DNA of 6,707 nucleotides, from contig JAHWKS010000315.1 of NCBI GenBank assembly GCA_019347795.1, forward strand, positions 1 to 6,707. The letters run 5' to 3'. This document shows, piece by piece, positions 1 through 6,316 of the stretch. How positions within the stretch are numbered: position 1 is the first letter of the stretch; every line of letters begins with the position of its first letter. This stretch comes from Planctomycetota bacterium. GTDB lineage: Bacteria > Planctomycetota > Planctomycetia > Pirellulales > Pirellulaceae. The notes beneath the pieces are model-generated. The model had not been told where the DNA came from, ran no database searches, and saw nothing but the letters and a program-made list of their open reading frames with translations. The position numbers were made by a program, and so were the translations under genes.

Positions 1-48
1 TGGAGTGATGGAGTGATGGAGTGATGGAGTGATGGAGTGATGGAGTGG
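1..48. repeat. Tandem octamer array TGGAGTGA
   Basis: Five perfect copies of TGGAGTGA lie head to tail from the first base, followed by one copy ending in G (41-48). The array may continue beyond the left edge of the window. No ribosome binding site or plausible coding frame uses it. An inverted, slightly diverged array lies 63 bases downstream, so the two can pair. Confidence 0.9.
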
Positions 49-111
49 TGATGGAAACAGCGGTCGGGCAATTTGGTTACTTCGATATGCCGTTCCAAGG
101 CTTCTCCCAAT

Positions 112-140
112 ACTCCAACACTCCATCACTCCAACACTCC
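112..140. repeat. Inverted, diverged copy of the octamer array
   Basis: The units ACTCCAAC, ACTCCATC, ACTCCAAC and a partial ACTCC keep the 8-bp period and are the reverse complement of the array at 1-48, with the last unit base alternating. Bases 119-133 are a perfect 15-bp reverse complement of the left array in five possible registers (for example 1-15 or 33-47). A transcript or single strand could therefore fold into a slipped hairpin with a loop of roughly 70 bases. It ends 35 bases before the start codon at 176. Confidence 0.85.
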
Positions 141-175
141 GCGGCTCTCCCCCGCCTTAAACGGAAATCGTCGCT

Positions 176-1231
176 ATGAAGATTCGTCGCCGTTCATTTC
201 TCGCGGGCGCCGCGGCCGGCGCGGTGAGTCTTGGTTTCGGCAACGCTTCCCGCGTCGCCGCACAGGGACGAACCGAGCTGGACGTCGCCGCCGGGCAGAT
301 GATCACTCCCGTCGCCGACCGGGCGATTCAGCGGGGACTGGAGTGGCTTGCCGGCAGGCATAACGACGACGGCTCGTTCGCCTCGGGAAGCTACGGCCGG
401 AACGTCGGCGTGTGCGCGTTGGCGGGGCTGGCCTTCATGTCCGAGGGGAGCACTCCCGGCCGCGGCCGGTACGGGGCGAATGTCAGCAGAATCGTCGATT
501 ACCTCTTGGAGCACACTCAGGAGACCGGCTACGTCCACGCCTCCGGCGCCGCCAGTCATGGGCCCATGTACGGCCACGGCTTCGCGACCATGTTTCTGGC
601 CGAGGTCTACGGCATGACGCCGCGGAGCGACATCCGGGAAAAGTTGGCCAAGGCCGTGCAGCTCATCGTCAACACGCAGAACGCGGAAGGGGGATGGCGG
701 TATCAGCCGCAGCGGATGGACGCCGACCTCTCGGTCACCGTGTGCGAGATCATGGCCCTCCGCGCCGCCCGCAACGCCGGCATCAACGTGCCGGTGGGAG
801 TTGTCGAGCGGACAATCGACTACGTCAAGCGCTGCCAGAACCCCGACGGCGGCTTCATGTACATGACCACCGGCGGCGCGAGCGCCTTCCCGCGCTCCGC
901 GGCGGGCATCGTGGCCCTGTACAGCGCGGGAGTGTATGAAGGGCGGGAGATCGACCAGGGGCTGGAATACCTGATGCAGCACCTCCCCCGCGGCGACAAC
1001 TTTGGCCGCGAGAGCCACTATTTCTACGGCCACTACTACGGCGTGCAGGCGATGTGGCACGCCGGCGGCGATTACTGGCGGCAGTGGTACCCGGCCATTC
1101 GGGACGCTTTGCTCGCCCGCCAGCGCGACGACGGCTCCTGGCTGGACCAAATCAGCCCCGAATACGGCACGGCCATGGCCTCGATCATCCTCCAGATGCC
1201 GAATAACTACCTGCCGATCTTTCAGCCGTGA
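176..1231 (+). CDS. Tat-exported prenyltransferase/squalene-oxidase-repeat protein
   Basis: The 351-residue product opens with a twin-arginine signal (RRRSFLAG at residues 4-11), an Ala/Gly-rich hydrophobic stretch and a probable cleavage near AAQG (28-31), so it is probably exported folded. The mature part carries QW-like repeats of the alpha-alpha toroid fold: RHNDDGSF (61-68), QNAEGGW (168-174), QNPDGGF (221-227) and RQRDDGSW (315-322), with the aromatic block YGHYYGVQAMW (284-294) between the last two. Residues 182-188 (DADLSVT) sit where squalene-hopene cyclases have DxDD, but the final Asp is Leu. The protein is also about half a cyclase's length, so I do not infer terpene cyclisation; a structural or binding role is as likely. 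The ATG at 176 is the only one giving a complete Tat signal, though no clear Shine-Dalgarno precedes it. Such proteins are numerous in planctomycetes, with substrate unknown. The next genes show no functional link. Confidence 0.85.
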   Translation: MKIRRRSFLAGAAAGAVSLGFGNASRVAAQGRTELDVAAGQMITPVADRAIQRGLEWLAGRHNDDGSFASGSYGRNVGVCALAGLAFMSEGSTPGRGRYGANVSRIVDYLLEHTQETGYVHASGAASHGPMYGHGFATMFLAEVYGMTPRSDIREKLAKAVQLIVNTQNAEGGWRYQPQRMDADLSVTVCEIMALRAARNAGINVPVGVVERTIDYVKRCQNPDGGFMYMTTGGASAFPRSAAGIVALYSAGVYEGREIDQGLEYLMQHLPRGDNFGRESHYFYGHYYGVQAMWHAGGDYWRQWYPAIRDALLARQRDDGSWLDQISPEYGTAMASIILQMPNNYLPIFQP

Positions 1232-1295
1232 CGAAGCGGGACGCGCATTCAAAAAAGCGGCGGCTCCAAGGCGAACGCGGGGCCACGGCATTGCG

Positions 1296-1346
1296 TCCCA
1301 AAGCGAGAACTGCGTGGAGAAGTTCTTTATCGAAAATGCTTTGGGA
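1296..1346. repeat. Nested inverted repeat in the gap after the first gene
   Basis: Outer arms TCCCAAAGC (1296-1304) and GCTTTGGGA (1338-1346) are perfect 9-bp complements. Inside them AGAACT (1306-1311) pairs with AGTTCT (1321-1326) around a 9-base loop. The 3' side between the stems has an 11-base AT-rich bulge. There is no T-tract after it, so it is not an ordinary rho-independent terminator. It starts 64 bases after the stop codon at 1229-1231 and could shape the 3' end of the message or be part of a dispersed repeat. Confidence 0.55.
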
Positions 1347-1377
1347 ACGGCGCCAGGAAACTGTCGCCGCGCGTTGA

Positions 1378-1612
1378 TTGAACAGGAGTGAACAGAGATA
1401 ACGGAGGAGAATTCTCTGTGTTCTCTGTCTCCTCTGTTGGCAAACGGATCGACGATGCATCCACTTTTTGCGCAAGCCGCTGGGCTCACCCATGACGTAA
1501 TTGGAGCGGCAATCGAGGCTTATTCGTCCTGGCGCCAACGTGGAATGAGTTAACGGAGAAGGCAGAGGAAACAGAGTAGCCTTCTCCGTTTCCTCTGTTG
1601 CCTTCTGTTCAA
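1378..1612. repeat. 235-bp non-coding element with 32-bp terminal inverted repeats
   Basis: The left end (1378-1409) and the reverse complement of the right end (1581-1612) match at 26 of 32 bases; both begin TTGAACAG and share ACAGAG and AACGGAG blocks. Each end is itself palindromic: AACAGAG (1391-1397) pairs with CTCTGTT (1432-1438) around the 10-bp palindrome GAGAATTCTC (1407-1416), and AACGGAGAAGGC (1552-1563) pairs perfectly with GCCTTCTCCGTT (1579-1590). The core (1439-1550) has no plausible gene and only weak hairpins, such as TGGG-CTCA-CCCA at 1481-1492. The form resembles a miniature inverted-repeat element, but I see no clear target-site duplication and no transposase, so mobility is inference. 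Similar runs of CTCTGT/CTCCGT words recur between genes in many environmental bacterial genomes, from memory. Confidence 0.6.
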
Positions 1613-1704
1613 AACTACCCGCCATCGCAAGAAATGGCTTCATGTCGTCAATCGGCAACAACTTATGCGTCGATGGCATCGAAGAATCGTACAAGGAAAT
1701 CCGG

Positions 1705-3003
1705 TTGAAGACGCTCAGGATTTCGGCAAACGGGTTTGCTCAATCAGCTCAATTGGGATGTATGTCCCTCACATGTGTGATCACCGCCTGCGTTGCCGCC
1801 ACAGCGCTGCGTGCGGAGAGTGGGGTCGCGATTCCCGTCGAAGGCCAGCCGTTCGCCGCCTCGCTGGCGGGCATCGACGATAGCTGGAGCCTCCGCTTCG
1901 AAACCGAGGATGGGCCGCGTGAGTTGCCGGCGGCGGAGCTGGTGCGGTGGGGGACGGCGCCGGAGTTGAACGGCGAGCCGATAATCGTTCTTGCCGACGG
2001 CGGCTTGCTGATCGGCGAGGTGCGGGAGATCGAAGGAGAGCACGTCGCCGTTAACTCGTTCCTCTTCGGCGACGTGCGGCTGCCGTTATCGCGCGTGCGG
2101 GGAATCGTCTTCCATCCGCCGGCCGAGCGGCTGGAGCGGGAGCGGTTGCTGGACCGCATGGCCACGGCTGAGGGATCGCGGGACCGGCTGCTGCTGGAGA
2201 ACGGCGACGTGGTGGAGGGGCTGCTGGCCGGCGGAGGCCGTCGCGGCGTCCAGGGGCCGCCGGCGCCCCAAGAGACGCCGCAACTGGAAACGCTGCGGAT
2301 GCAGGTGGATGACGGCGTGGCGGAGGTCCCGCTGGAGCGGATCGAGGCCCTCGTGTTCAATCCCTCGCTGGTCGAGGCGCCGGCCGCGGGCGGACGGCGG
2401 GCGTGGGTTGGATTTGAGGACGATGGCCTGCTCCTGGTCGATCGCGTCGAATCGCAAAGCGGGTTGACCACGCTCGTGCTTCCAGGGGGCATGCGCGTGC
2501 GGACCGATGACGAGGGCTTTCGCGACAGCGCGCAACTGGTGCAGCCGATTGGCGGCGCCGCCGTCTACCTGTCGGATCTTGAGCCGCTTGGTTACCGGCA
2601 CATTCCCTACCTGACGCTCTCGTGGGAATACGGCCGGGACCGCAACGTCCTGGGCGGCCGCCTTCGCTCGGGCGCCCGGACATATCTCAAAGGACTGGGA
2701 ATGCACAGCACGTCGCGTCTGGCGTACCGCCTGGAGGAGAAATACGAGCGATTCGAGGCGGAGTTAGCCCTTGACGACGCGGCTGGTCGCGAGGGGAGCG
2801 TCATCTACCGCATCTACACGGCTGGGGCCTCGGGAGAATGGACGCCGGTGTTCGAGAGTCCGCTTGTGCGAGGCGGCGATCCGCCATTGCCGATCTTGGT
2901 GGAAGTCTCCGGCGCCCGGGCGATGGCCCTGATTGTCGAGTATGCCGATCGGGGCGACGTGCAGGACTACGCGAATTGGCTCGACGCCCGGCTGGAGTTG
3001 TAG
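1705..3003 (+). CDS. Secreted NPCBM/NEW2-domain protein
   Basis: The 432-residue product probably starts at TTG 1705. AAGGA lies 7 bases upstream (1693-1697), and this start yields a signal peptide with Lys/Arg at residues 2-5, a hydrophobic core at about 20-35 and cleavage after LRA (36-38). Alternatives are ATG 1642, which adds 21 residues before the signal and lacks a ribosome site, and ATG 1762, which removes the basic segment. The middle (about 40-275) has beta-rich segments with repeated patterns such as LLLENGDVVEGLL and a paired VRGIVFHP/IEALVFNP, suggesting two or more copies of a small barrel-like unit. The C-terminal 145 residues form an NPCBM domain, recognised by SDLEP, YLKGLGMHSTSRLAY (327-341), the following acidic strand and YADRGDVQDYANWLDARL. 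NPCBM is a jelly-roll associated with carbohydrate binding. No catalytic domain is visible, so a cell-surface or periplasmic glycan-binding role is inferred. Confidence 0.82.
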   Translation: MKTLRISANGFAQSAQLGCMSLTCVITACVAATALRAESGVAIPVEGQPFAASLAGIDDSWSLRFETEDGPRELPAAELVRWGTAPELNGEPIIVLADGGLLIGEVREIEGEHVAVNSFLFGDVRLPLSRVRGIVFHPPAERLERERLLDRMATAEGSRDRLLLENGDVVEGLLAGGGRRGVQGPPAPQETPQLETLRMQVDDGVAEVPLERIEALVFNPSLVEAPAAGGRRAWVGFEDDGLLLVDRVESQSGLTTLVLPGGMRVRTDDEGFRDSAQLVQPIGGAAVYLSDLEPLGYRHIPYLTLSWEYGRDRNVLGGRLRSGARTYLKGLGMHSTSRLAYRLEEKYERFEAELALDDAAGREGSVIYRIYTAGASGEWTPVFESPLVRGGDPPLPILVEVSGARAMALIVEYADRGDVQDYANWLDARLEL

Positions 3004-3053
3004 GGTGGGACGTCTCACAACGGGTCTTTTTTGCGCGCCGCGGTTCCCCACGA

Positions 3054-3425
3054 GTGAAGCAGCCCGTGTTTCCACGATTCCGCTACAACGAGCGGAACGA
3101 CCGCGAATCGATTCCCGTAATTGGAGGACGAGTCAGGTTTGAAACTCGTCCCGACGATCCTTTTTTTGTACACAGCATCGATCTACGCGCCGCCGAGTTC
3201 GAGGACGCCGACCTGGCGCTGCTCACGTACTGGTTCGACGAATGGGAATGCTTCAGCCGGGTCGAATCCCTAGATATGCGTGGAACGGCGGTCAGCGACT
3301 CGGGGTTGGGCCATCTCTGCAATTTGAAGTCGCTTCGCGAACTGGACTTGCGGAACACCCGGGTCACGCGCGAGGCAGTCGCGAAATTGCAACAGGCGCT
3401 GACCGACTGCAAGATTTCATTTTGA
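3054..3425 (+). CDS. Small leucine-rich-repeat protein, possibly a fragment
   Basis: The 123-residue product from GTG 3054 has at least two leucine-rich repeats near its end: VESLDMRGTAVSDSGLGHLCNLKSL (70-94) and LRELDLRNTRVTREAVAKLQQAL (94-116), then DCKISF. An earlier FVHSIDLRAAEFEDADLALL segment (38-57) may be a degenerate repeat. This LRR style with a short C-terminal cap is typical of planctomycete proteins and implies protein-protein contact. GTG 3054 has no clear Shine-Dalgarno. The same frame stays open upstream to ATG 2838, but that part overlaps the NPCBM gene by 166 bp and reads as Arg-rich out-of-frame sequence, so I rejected it. There is no signal peptide or membrane segment. It could be a true small cytosolic protein, the remnant of a larger LRR protein, or translated by coupling to the gene ending 50 bases upstream. 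The repeats are clear; the start and functionality are not. Confidence 0.6.
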   Translation: MKQPVFPRFRYNERNDRESIPVIGGRVRFETRPDDPFFVHSIDLRAAEFEDADLALLTYWFDEWECFSRVESLDMRGTAVSDSGLGHLCNLKSLRELDLRNTRVTREAVAKLQQALTDCKISF

Positions 3426-3434
3426 GGAGCAAAA

Positions 3435-3453
3435 CGGGACAGTCGGGACAGTC
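3435..3453. repeat. Tandem 9-bp repeat CGGGACAGT
   Basis: Two exact copies of CGGGACAGT abut at 3435-3443 and 3444-3452, followed by the first base of a third. They begin 10 bases after the LRR stop codon, just ahead of the large inverted repeat, and may form one composite intergenic element with it. Confidence 0.7.
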
Positions 3454-3473
3454 GCATTTTGCCCGTCTTTTGC

Positions 3474-3561
3474 CGGGCTTTAGCCGGCCTGGGGCCTGCC
3501 ACCGGTTTTAAAATTGGCGGGCAAACCTGGCCGACTAAAGCCGGCCATAAGCCGCCCCAGG
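3474..3561. repeat. Large intergenic inverted repeat
   Basis: Bases 3474-3492 and the reverse complement of 3526-3544 match at 16 of 19 positions, around a shared GGCTTTAG core. A second overlapping pairing is CCTGGGGC (3488-3495) with GCCCCAGG (3554-3561), a perfect 8-bp match. The region between the arms holds the palindrome TTTTAAAA inside a GGTTTTAAAATTGG block. The structure occupies most of the gap between the LRR gene and the antitoxin gene. No T-tract follows, so if it ends transcripts it does so without the classical signal. Confidence 0.65.
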
Positions 3562-3630
3562 TGGTTAGCCGCATTCGGGGCGGGTTGGCGATGTCGTTGA
3601 CAACGCTGTTGATCAGTAGAAAATGACCGT

Positions 3631-3852
3631 ATGGCGACGGAACATACCAACCGCAGCATCGATCTTCAGGAGCAGGCCGACGGCGACGCCGTTTTGCGGC
3701 ACGCATTCCAGGGAGAGGCGGTCGATCCCGATGTCGCCCGCCGCGTTCGCGAGCGGGCGGCCAAAGTCACGGAGGAAATCCGCCGCCTCCACGGCATCAT
3801 TGATGACGACACGTTTCATGCTCTGCTTCATGATGAAGACGACGAGCCATGA
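3631..3852 (+). CDS. Putative antitoxin of a VapBC-type module
   Basis: The product is 73 residues, very rich in charged residues. A predicted helix at 33-54 contains the motif DPDVARRVRERAAKVTEEIRR, followed by HGIID and an acidic tail (DDDTFHALLHDEDDEP). Small proteins with this RVRERxxxVTEEIRRxHG pattern often sit directly before PIN-domain toxins. I assign it as the antitoxin mainly from that position and from its size, charge and 4-base ATGA overlap with the toxin gene, which suggests translational coupling. In such modules the antitoxin binds and blocks the PIN nuclease and usually represses the operon, but I see no clear ribbon-helix-helix, AbrB or helix-turn-helix domain here. The ATG at 3631 is preceded by no good Shine-Dalgarno; an out-of-frame ATG lies at 3623. 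The large inverted repeat at 3474-3561 lies upstream and is a possible operator only by position. Confidence 0.7.
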   Translation: MATEHTNRSIDLQEQADGDAVLRHAFQGEAVDPDVARRVRERAAKVTEEIRRLHGIIDDDTFHALLHDEDDEP

Positions 3853-4274
3853 AATATGTCCTCGATGTCTCGGTCGCGCTCTCCTGGGTCATTCCTCGCC
3901 CGCTGACGGCAATGGCCGTGCGCCTGCGCGATGAGTATCAACAGCAACTCTATGAGGTAATCGCCCCTGCCCATTTCCCCCAAGAGGTCGCCAACGCTTT
4001 GACGAAGGCGGAGCGGCAGAAGCTGGTTCCTATCGGAGACGCTCGCAAGCTCATTCAGGATGTGCTGAACGCGGCGCCTGTCCTGCACTCCGTGGATCCG
4101 CTGTTCTACCGGGCCGTCGATATCTCCTCGCAAACGCGCAGCGCGTTTTACGATTGCCTATATATCGCCCTTGGCGAGCGGGAAGGGTGCGAACTGGTAA
4201 CGGCGGACGACAAGTTGGTCCGCGATCTGCAGACTCGGTTCCCGTTCATCATCCATCTCTCTCAGCTGCCTTGA
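3849..4274 (+). CDS. PIN-domain ribonuclease toxin, VapC-like
   Basis: The 141-residue product has the expected length and the full acidic set of a PIN nuclease: Asp6 in LDVSVALSW, Glu46 in PQEVANAL, Asp102 in YDCLYIALGEREGCEL and Asp120/Asp121 in TADDKLV. These residues coordinate Mg2+ or Mn2+ for single-stranded RNA cleavage in the family. Known VapC toxins cut specific tRNAs, rRNA sites or other RNAs to arrest growth; the target of this one cannot be read from sequence. Its ATG overlaps the antitoxin stop codon (ATGA), so the two are co-translated. No residue of the active site is missing, so it appears intact. The gene ends 20 bp from the convergent VWA gene, with no hairpin visible between them. 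Confidence in the PIN fold is high; that it works as a toxin rests on the partner gene. Confidence 0.9.
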   Translation: MKYVLDVSVALSWVIPRPLTAMAVRLRDEYQQQLYEVIAPAHFPQEVANALTKAERQKLVPIGDARKLIQDVLNAAPVLHSVDPLFYRAVDISSQTRSAFYDCLYIALGEREGCELVTADDKLVRDLQTRFPFIIHLSQLP

Positions 4275-4294
4275 GTGACCGCGGCGTCGTACAT

Positions 4295-6310
4295 TTAATA
4301 CTTCGGAATCGGCATCAGCGGCTCAGTCCCGGTGTGCTTGTACGGCACGTGGTAATCCGGGACGAGCTTCACCCCGAAGCCGCGCTTGATCTCTTTCTGC
4401 GCCACCCCCGCCCACGGCGTTCCGGCGTGGTTCTGGATCACCGTTTCGTAAAGTGCGATCGACCGCTCGATGTACGGCTTGCTCTCCTCGGTCATCGTCT
4501 CTTTGCGGGTGGTGATGTCCCAGTGCACCAGCACCGCCTTCCCCTTTGTGAGCGGCGCGACCTCGGGCTTCTGGACGAACGCCTGCAAATAGGACCCGTA
4601 TTCGTACACGCGGGCCTGGTAAGCCACCAGGTGGGCCCGCATCAGGTCATAGTTCGCCTGCCATCGCGGGTCGGTTTCCTGCTCGCGCTCATAGAGCAGC
4701 TTTTCGACCGTGTCCGAGGCGGCGGCCAACGCGGTCAGGTACAGCGGAAGCTTTTTCAGCTCGTGATCCACCTGCTTCACGAAGGTGGGATATTCGGGCG
4801 AGAACTCGACCCGCAGCTCAATGTACTTCGCCGCCTGCGGATTGTACGGGTCCAGCGTATAGATGATATCCCAGAGCGTCGTCTGCAGCTTGCTCTTGTC
4901 GCGGTCGAAGAAGCATTCGGCCCGGCTCCGCAGGTCCACGCGGTAGGGTCGCATGATGTCCAATTCGTATCGCCGCTTCTCGCCCCGCACCAGGTTCGAC
5001 TCCAGGCTGGGGAGCATGAAGTAGATGCCGCCGGTTTCGCGGGCCATGCGGCATTGCTCGTAGGGGCCGAAGCCGCTGGGGAAGGCGTCATGCCGCCGGC
5101 GGAAGCCGTTGGTCTGCAGTTGCTCGACGAACGCCGTCTCCGGACCGCGATTGATCCGCAGCCAGTGAATGTGATTGGTCTGCGGGTGCCGCCAACGCAT
5201 GAAGGCGTAGGGATAGCCGAACACCGCCTCGCGTCCCAGCGTGTAAATCTTGCAGCGGGCGGCCTTGGCGGCTTCGATGGCGGCCTCCACGTACGCGGCG
5301 TTGTCTTCATGCTCGCCGCTTTCGTCGGTCACCAGCACGAGCATCATCCGCCGCTGGGTCCGCATGCAGTAGCTGCGATGGTCGGTGATCGCCCTGCCGA
5401 CGGCCGTGCACATATTCTCCAGGCCCGACTCGTCCACGGGAACTTGCTCGATCGCAAATTTGATCTTGTTGACCTCGTTGGTCGGCGGCTTCGTGTGCAG
5501 GATGTAGCCTTGCCCGTAGCTCACCACGGCGGTGGTGAGGGCGTCGCTGTTGGCGGCGTTCACCAGCCCCAGCTCTTCGTAGACGCGATAGATGCGGTCG
5601 CGGATTTCCCGCTGGTCGTCCTTCATGCTGTTCGACTGGTCGAAGCACCAGACCAAGAGCACGTTGCTCTTCTGCAGGTTGTTCAGAATCTCCTGCGTGA
5701 TGCGGTCCATCGCCTCGTCGTAGTCATCGACGATGGCCCGGGGGTCGCCGAGAAATCCCTCGGGCACTTCCTCGATGATCCGCTCGCTGGGAGGCGCGAG
5801 CACGTTGAGCCCCGTAATCGCCACGTCGCTCACCTCGGCCCGCTCGGCGACCGACTGATCCACCTGCATCGAGGCCGCGGCCGCCGAGGCGGTCCCCAGC
5901 GCCCCCATGGTGGGCGCGGCGCTCACGACCGAAACCGCCTGCTCGGTGACGGCCTCGATCTGCTGGTCCAGCTCCACCTCGACGAACTCTTCATCCGGCT
6001 CCTCGAACATCTCAGCGACGATGGTCTGCAGCTTCTCCTTCGTCGGCTGGTCCACCATCAAGAGCGCCAGCGTGATGAGCACCGCCAGGTGCACCGCCAT
6101 CGAGACGAACACGGAGCCGAAGCTCTGGAAGAAGCCGCTATTGAGCACCGAGCCGCGGCGGCGGGGCGATACTCCATCCTCTTCGTCGCCGGCCTCTTCG
6201 ACCAAATCCTCGTCCAGCGGCGCGACGTCATCACCGGGAAGCGGACCGCGACTGCGACGGTCCTGATGCAGGCCTGAATCTTCGGTAAGCGTTGCGCCGT
6301 TGCGTGCCAT
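4295..6310 (-). CDS. Membrane-anchored von Willebrand factor A domain protein
   Basis: The 671-residue product begins with about 60 polar, acidic residues, then one membrane segment (about 65-87, SVFVSMAVHLAVLITLALLM). This suggests a cytoplasmic N-terminus and the rest outside the membrane. An acidic, then Ala/Ser-rich linker spans 95-160. The VWA domain occupies roughly 215-360 (the C-terminal boundary is uncertain) and has a complete metal-binding motif, Asp224-Gln-Ser226-Asn-Ser228, with LVLVTDESGEHED (324-336) supplying the later acidic site and T302 a candidate for the metal-binding threonine. VWA domains bind protein partners through a bound metal. Residues 370-671 show no family I recognise; they contain charged helical stretches (about 515-580) and a Tyr/Pro-rich end. 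The ATG at 6310 has a strong GAGGAGGG ribosome site 6-13 bases upstream (6317-6324). It is transcribed alone, away from the helicase gene. A surface scaffold or stress-related role is possible but not shown. Confidence 0.85.
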   Translation of the reverse strand: MARNGATLTEDSGLHQDRRSRGPLPGDDVAPLDEDLVEEAGDEEDGVSPRRRGSVLNSGFFQSFGSVFVSMAVHLAVLITLALLMVDQPTKEKLQTIVAEMFEEPDEEFVEVELDQQIEAVTEQAVSVVSAAPTMGALGTASAAAASMQVDQSVAERAEVSDVAITGLNVLAPPSERIIEEVPEGFLGDPRAIVDDYDEAMDRITQEILNNLQKSNVLLVWCFDQSNSMKDDQREIRDRIYRVYEELGLVNAANSDALTTAVVSYGQGYILHTKPPTNEVNKIKFAIEQVPVDESGLENMCTAVGRAITDHRSYCMRTQRRMMLVLVTDESGEHEDNAAYVEAAIEAAKAARCKIYTLGREAVFGYPYAFMRWRHPQTNHIHWLRINRGPETAFVEQLQTNGFRRRHDAFPSGFGPYEQCRMARETGGIYFMLPSLESNLVRGEKRRYELDIMRPYRVDLRSRAECFFDRDKSKLQTTLWDIIYTLDPYNPQAAKYIELRVEFSPEYPTFVKQVDHELKKLPLYLTALAAASDTVEKLLYEREQETDPRWQANYDLMRAHLVAYQARVYEYGSYLQAFVQKPEVAPLTKGKAVLVHWDITTRKETMTEESKPYIERSIALYETVIQNHAGTPWAGVAQKEIKRGFGVKLVPDYHVPYKHTGTEPLMPIPKY

Positions 6311-6316
6311 GAAAAA

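Noticed and set aside
1..140. A CRISPR array
   Set aside because: The repeat unit is 8 bp with no spacers and no cas gene nearby.
194..1489. A 431-codon open frame on the minus strand opposite the first gene
   Set aside because: It is antisense to the Tat-signal protein and runs into the repeat element; the product has no recognisable domain and is a composition artefact.
1439..1550. A tRNA or known RNA gene in the core of the 235-bp element
   Set aside because: Only short stems are present (TGGG/CCCA at 1481-1492 and GCCGCT/AGCGGC at 1476-1510); no cloverleaf or T-loop consensus is visible.
3005..3032. A rho-independent terminator after the NPCBM gene
   Set aside because: GTGGGACGTCTCAC (3005-3018) is nearly palindromic and T6 follows at 3027-3032, but the stem is short, includes a G-T pair and is 8 bases from the T-run. 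Too weak to annotate.
2838..3053. An N-terminal extension of the LRR protein from ATG 2838
   Set aside because: It overlaps the NPCBM domain out of frame and encodes Arg-rich sequence of the kind seen in shadow frames. The LRR character begins only after 3054.
4154..6277. A 707-codon open frame on the plus strand opposite the VWA gene
   Set aside because: It covers almost all of the VWA gene in antisense and also overlaps the toxin gene out of frame. Its product is rich in His, Arg, Leu and Val with no motif, as expected when a GC-rich gene is read backwards. The VWA frame has the metal-binding motif, a membrane segment and a strong ribosome site.
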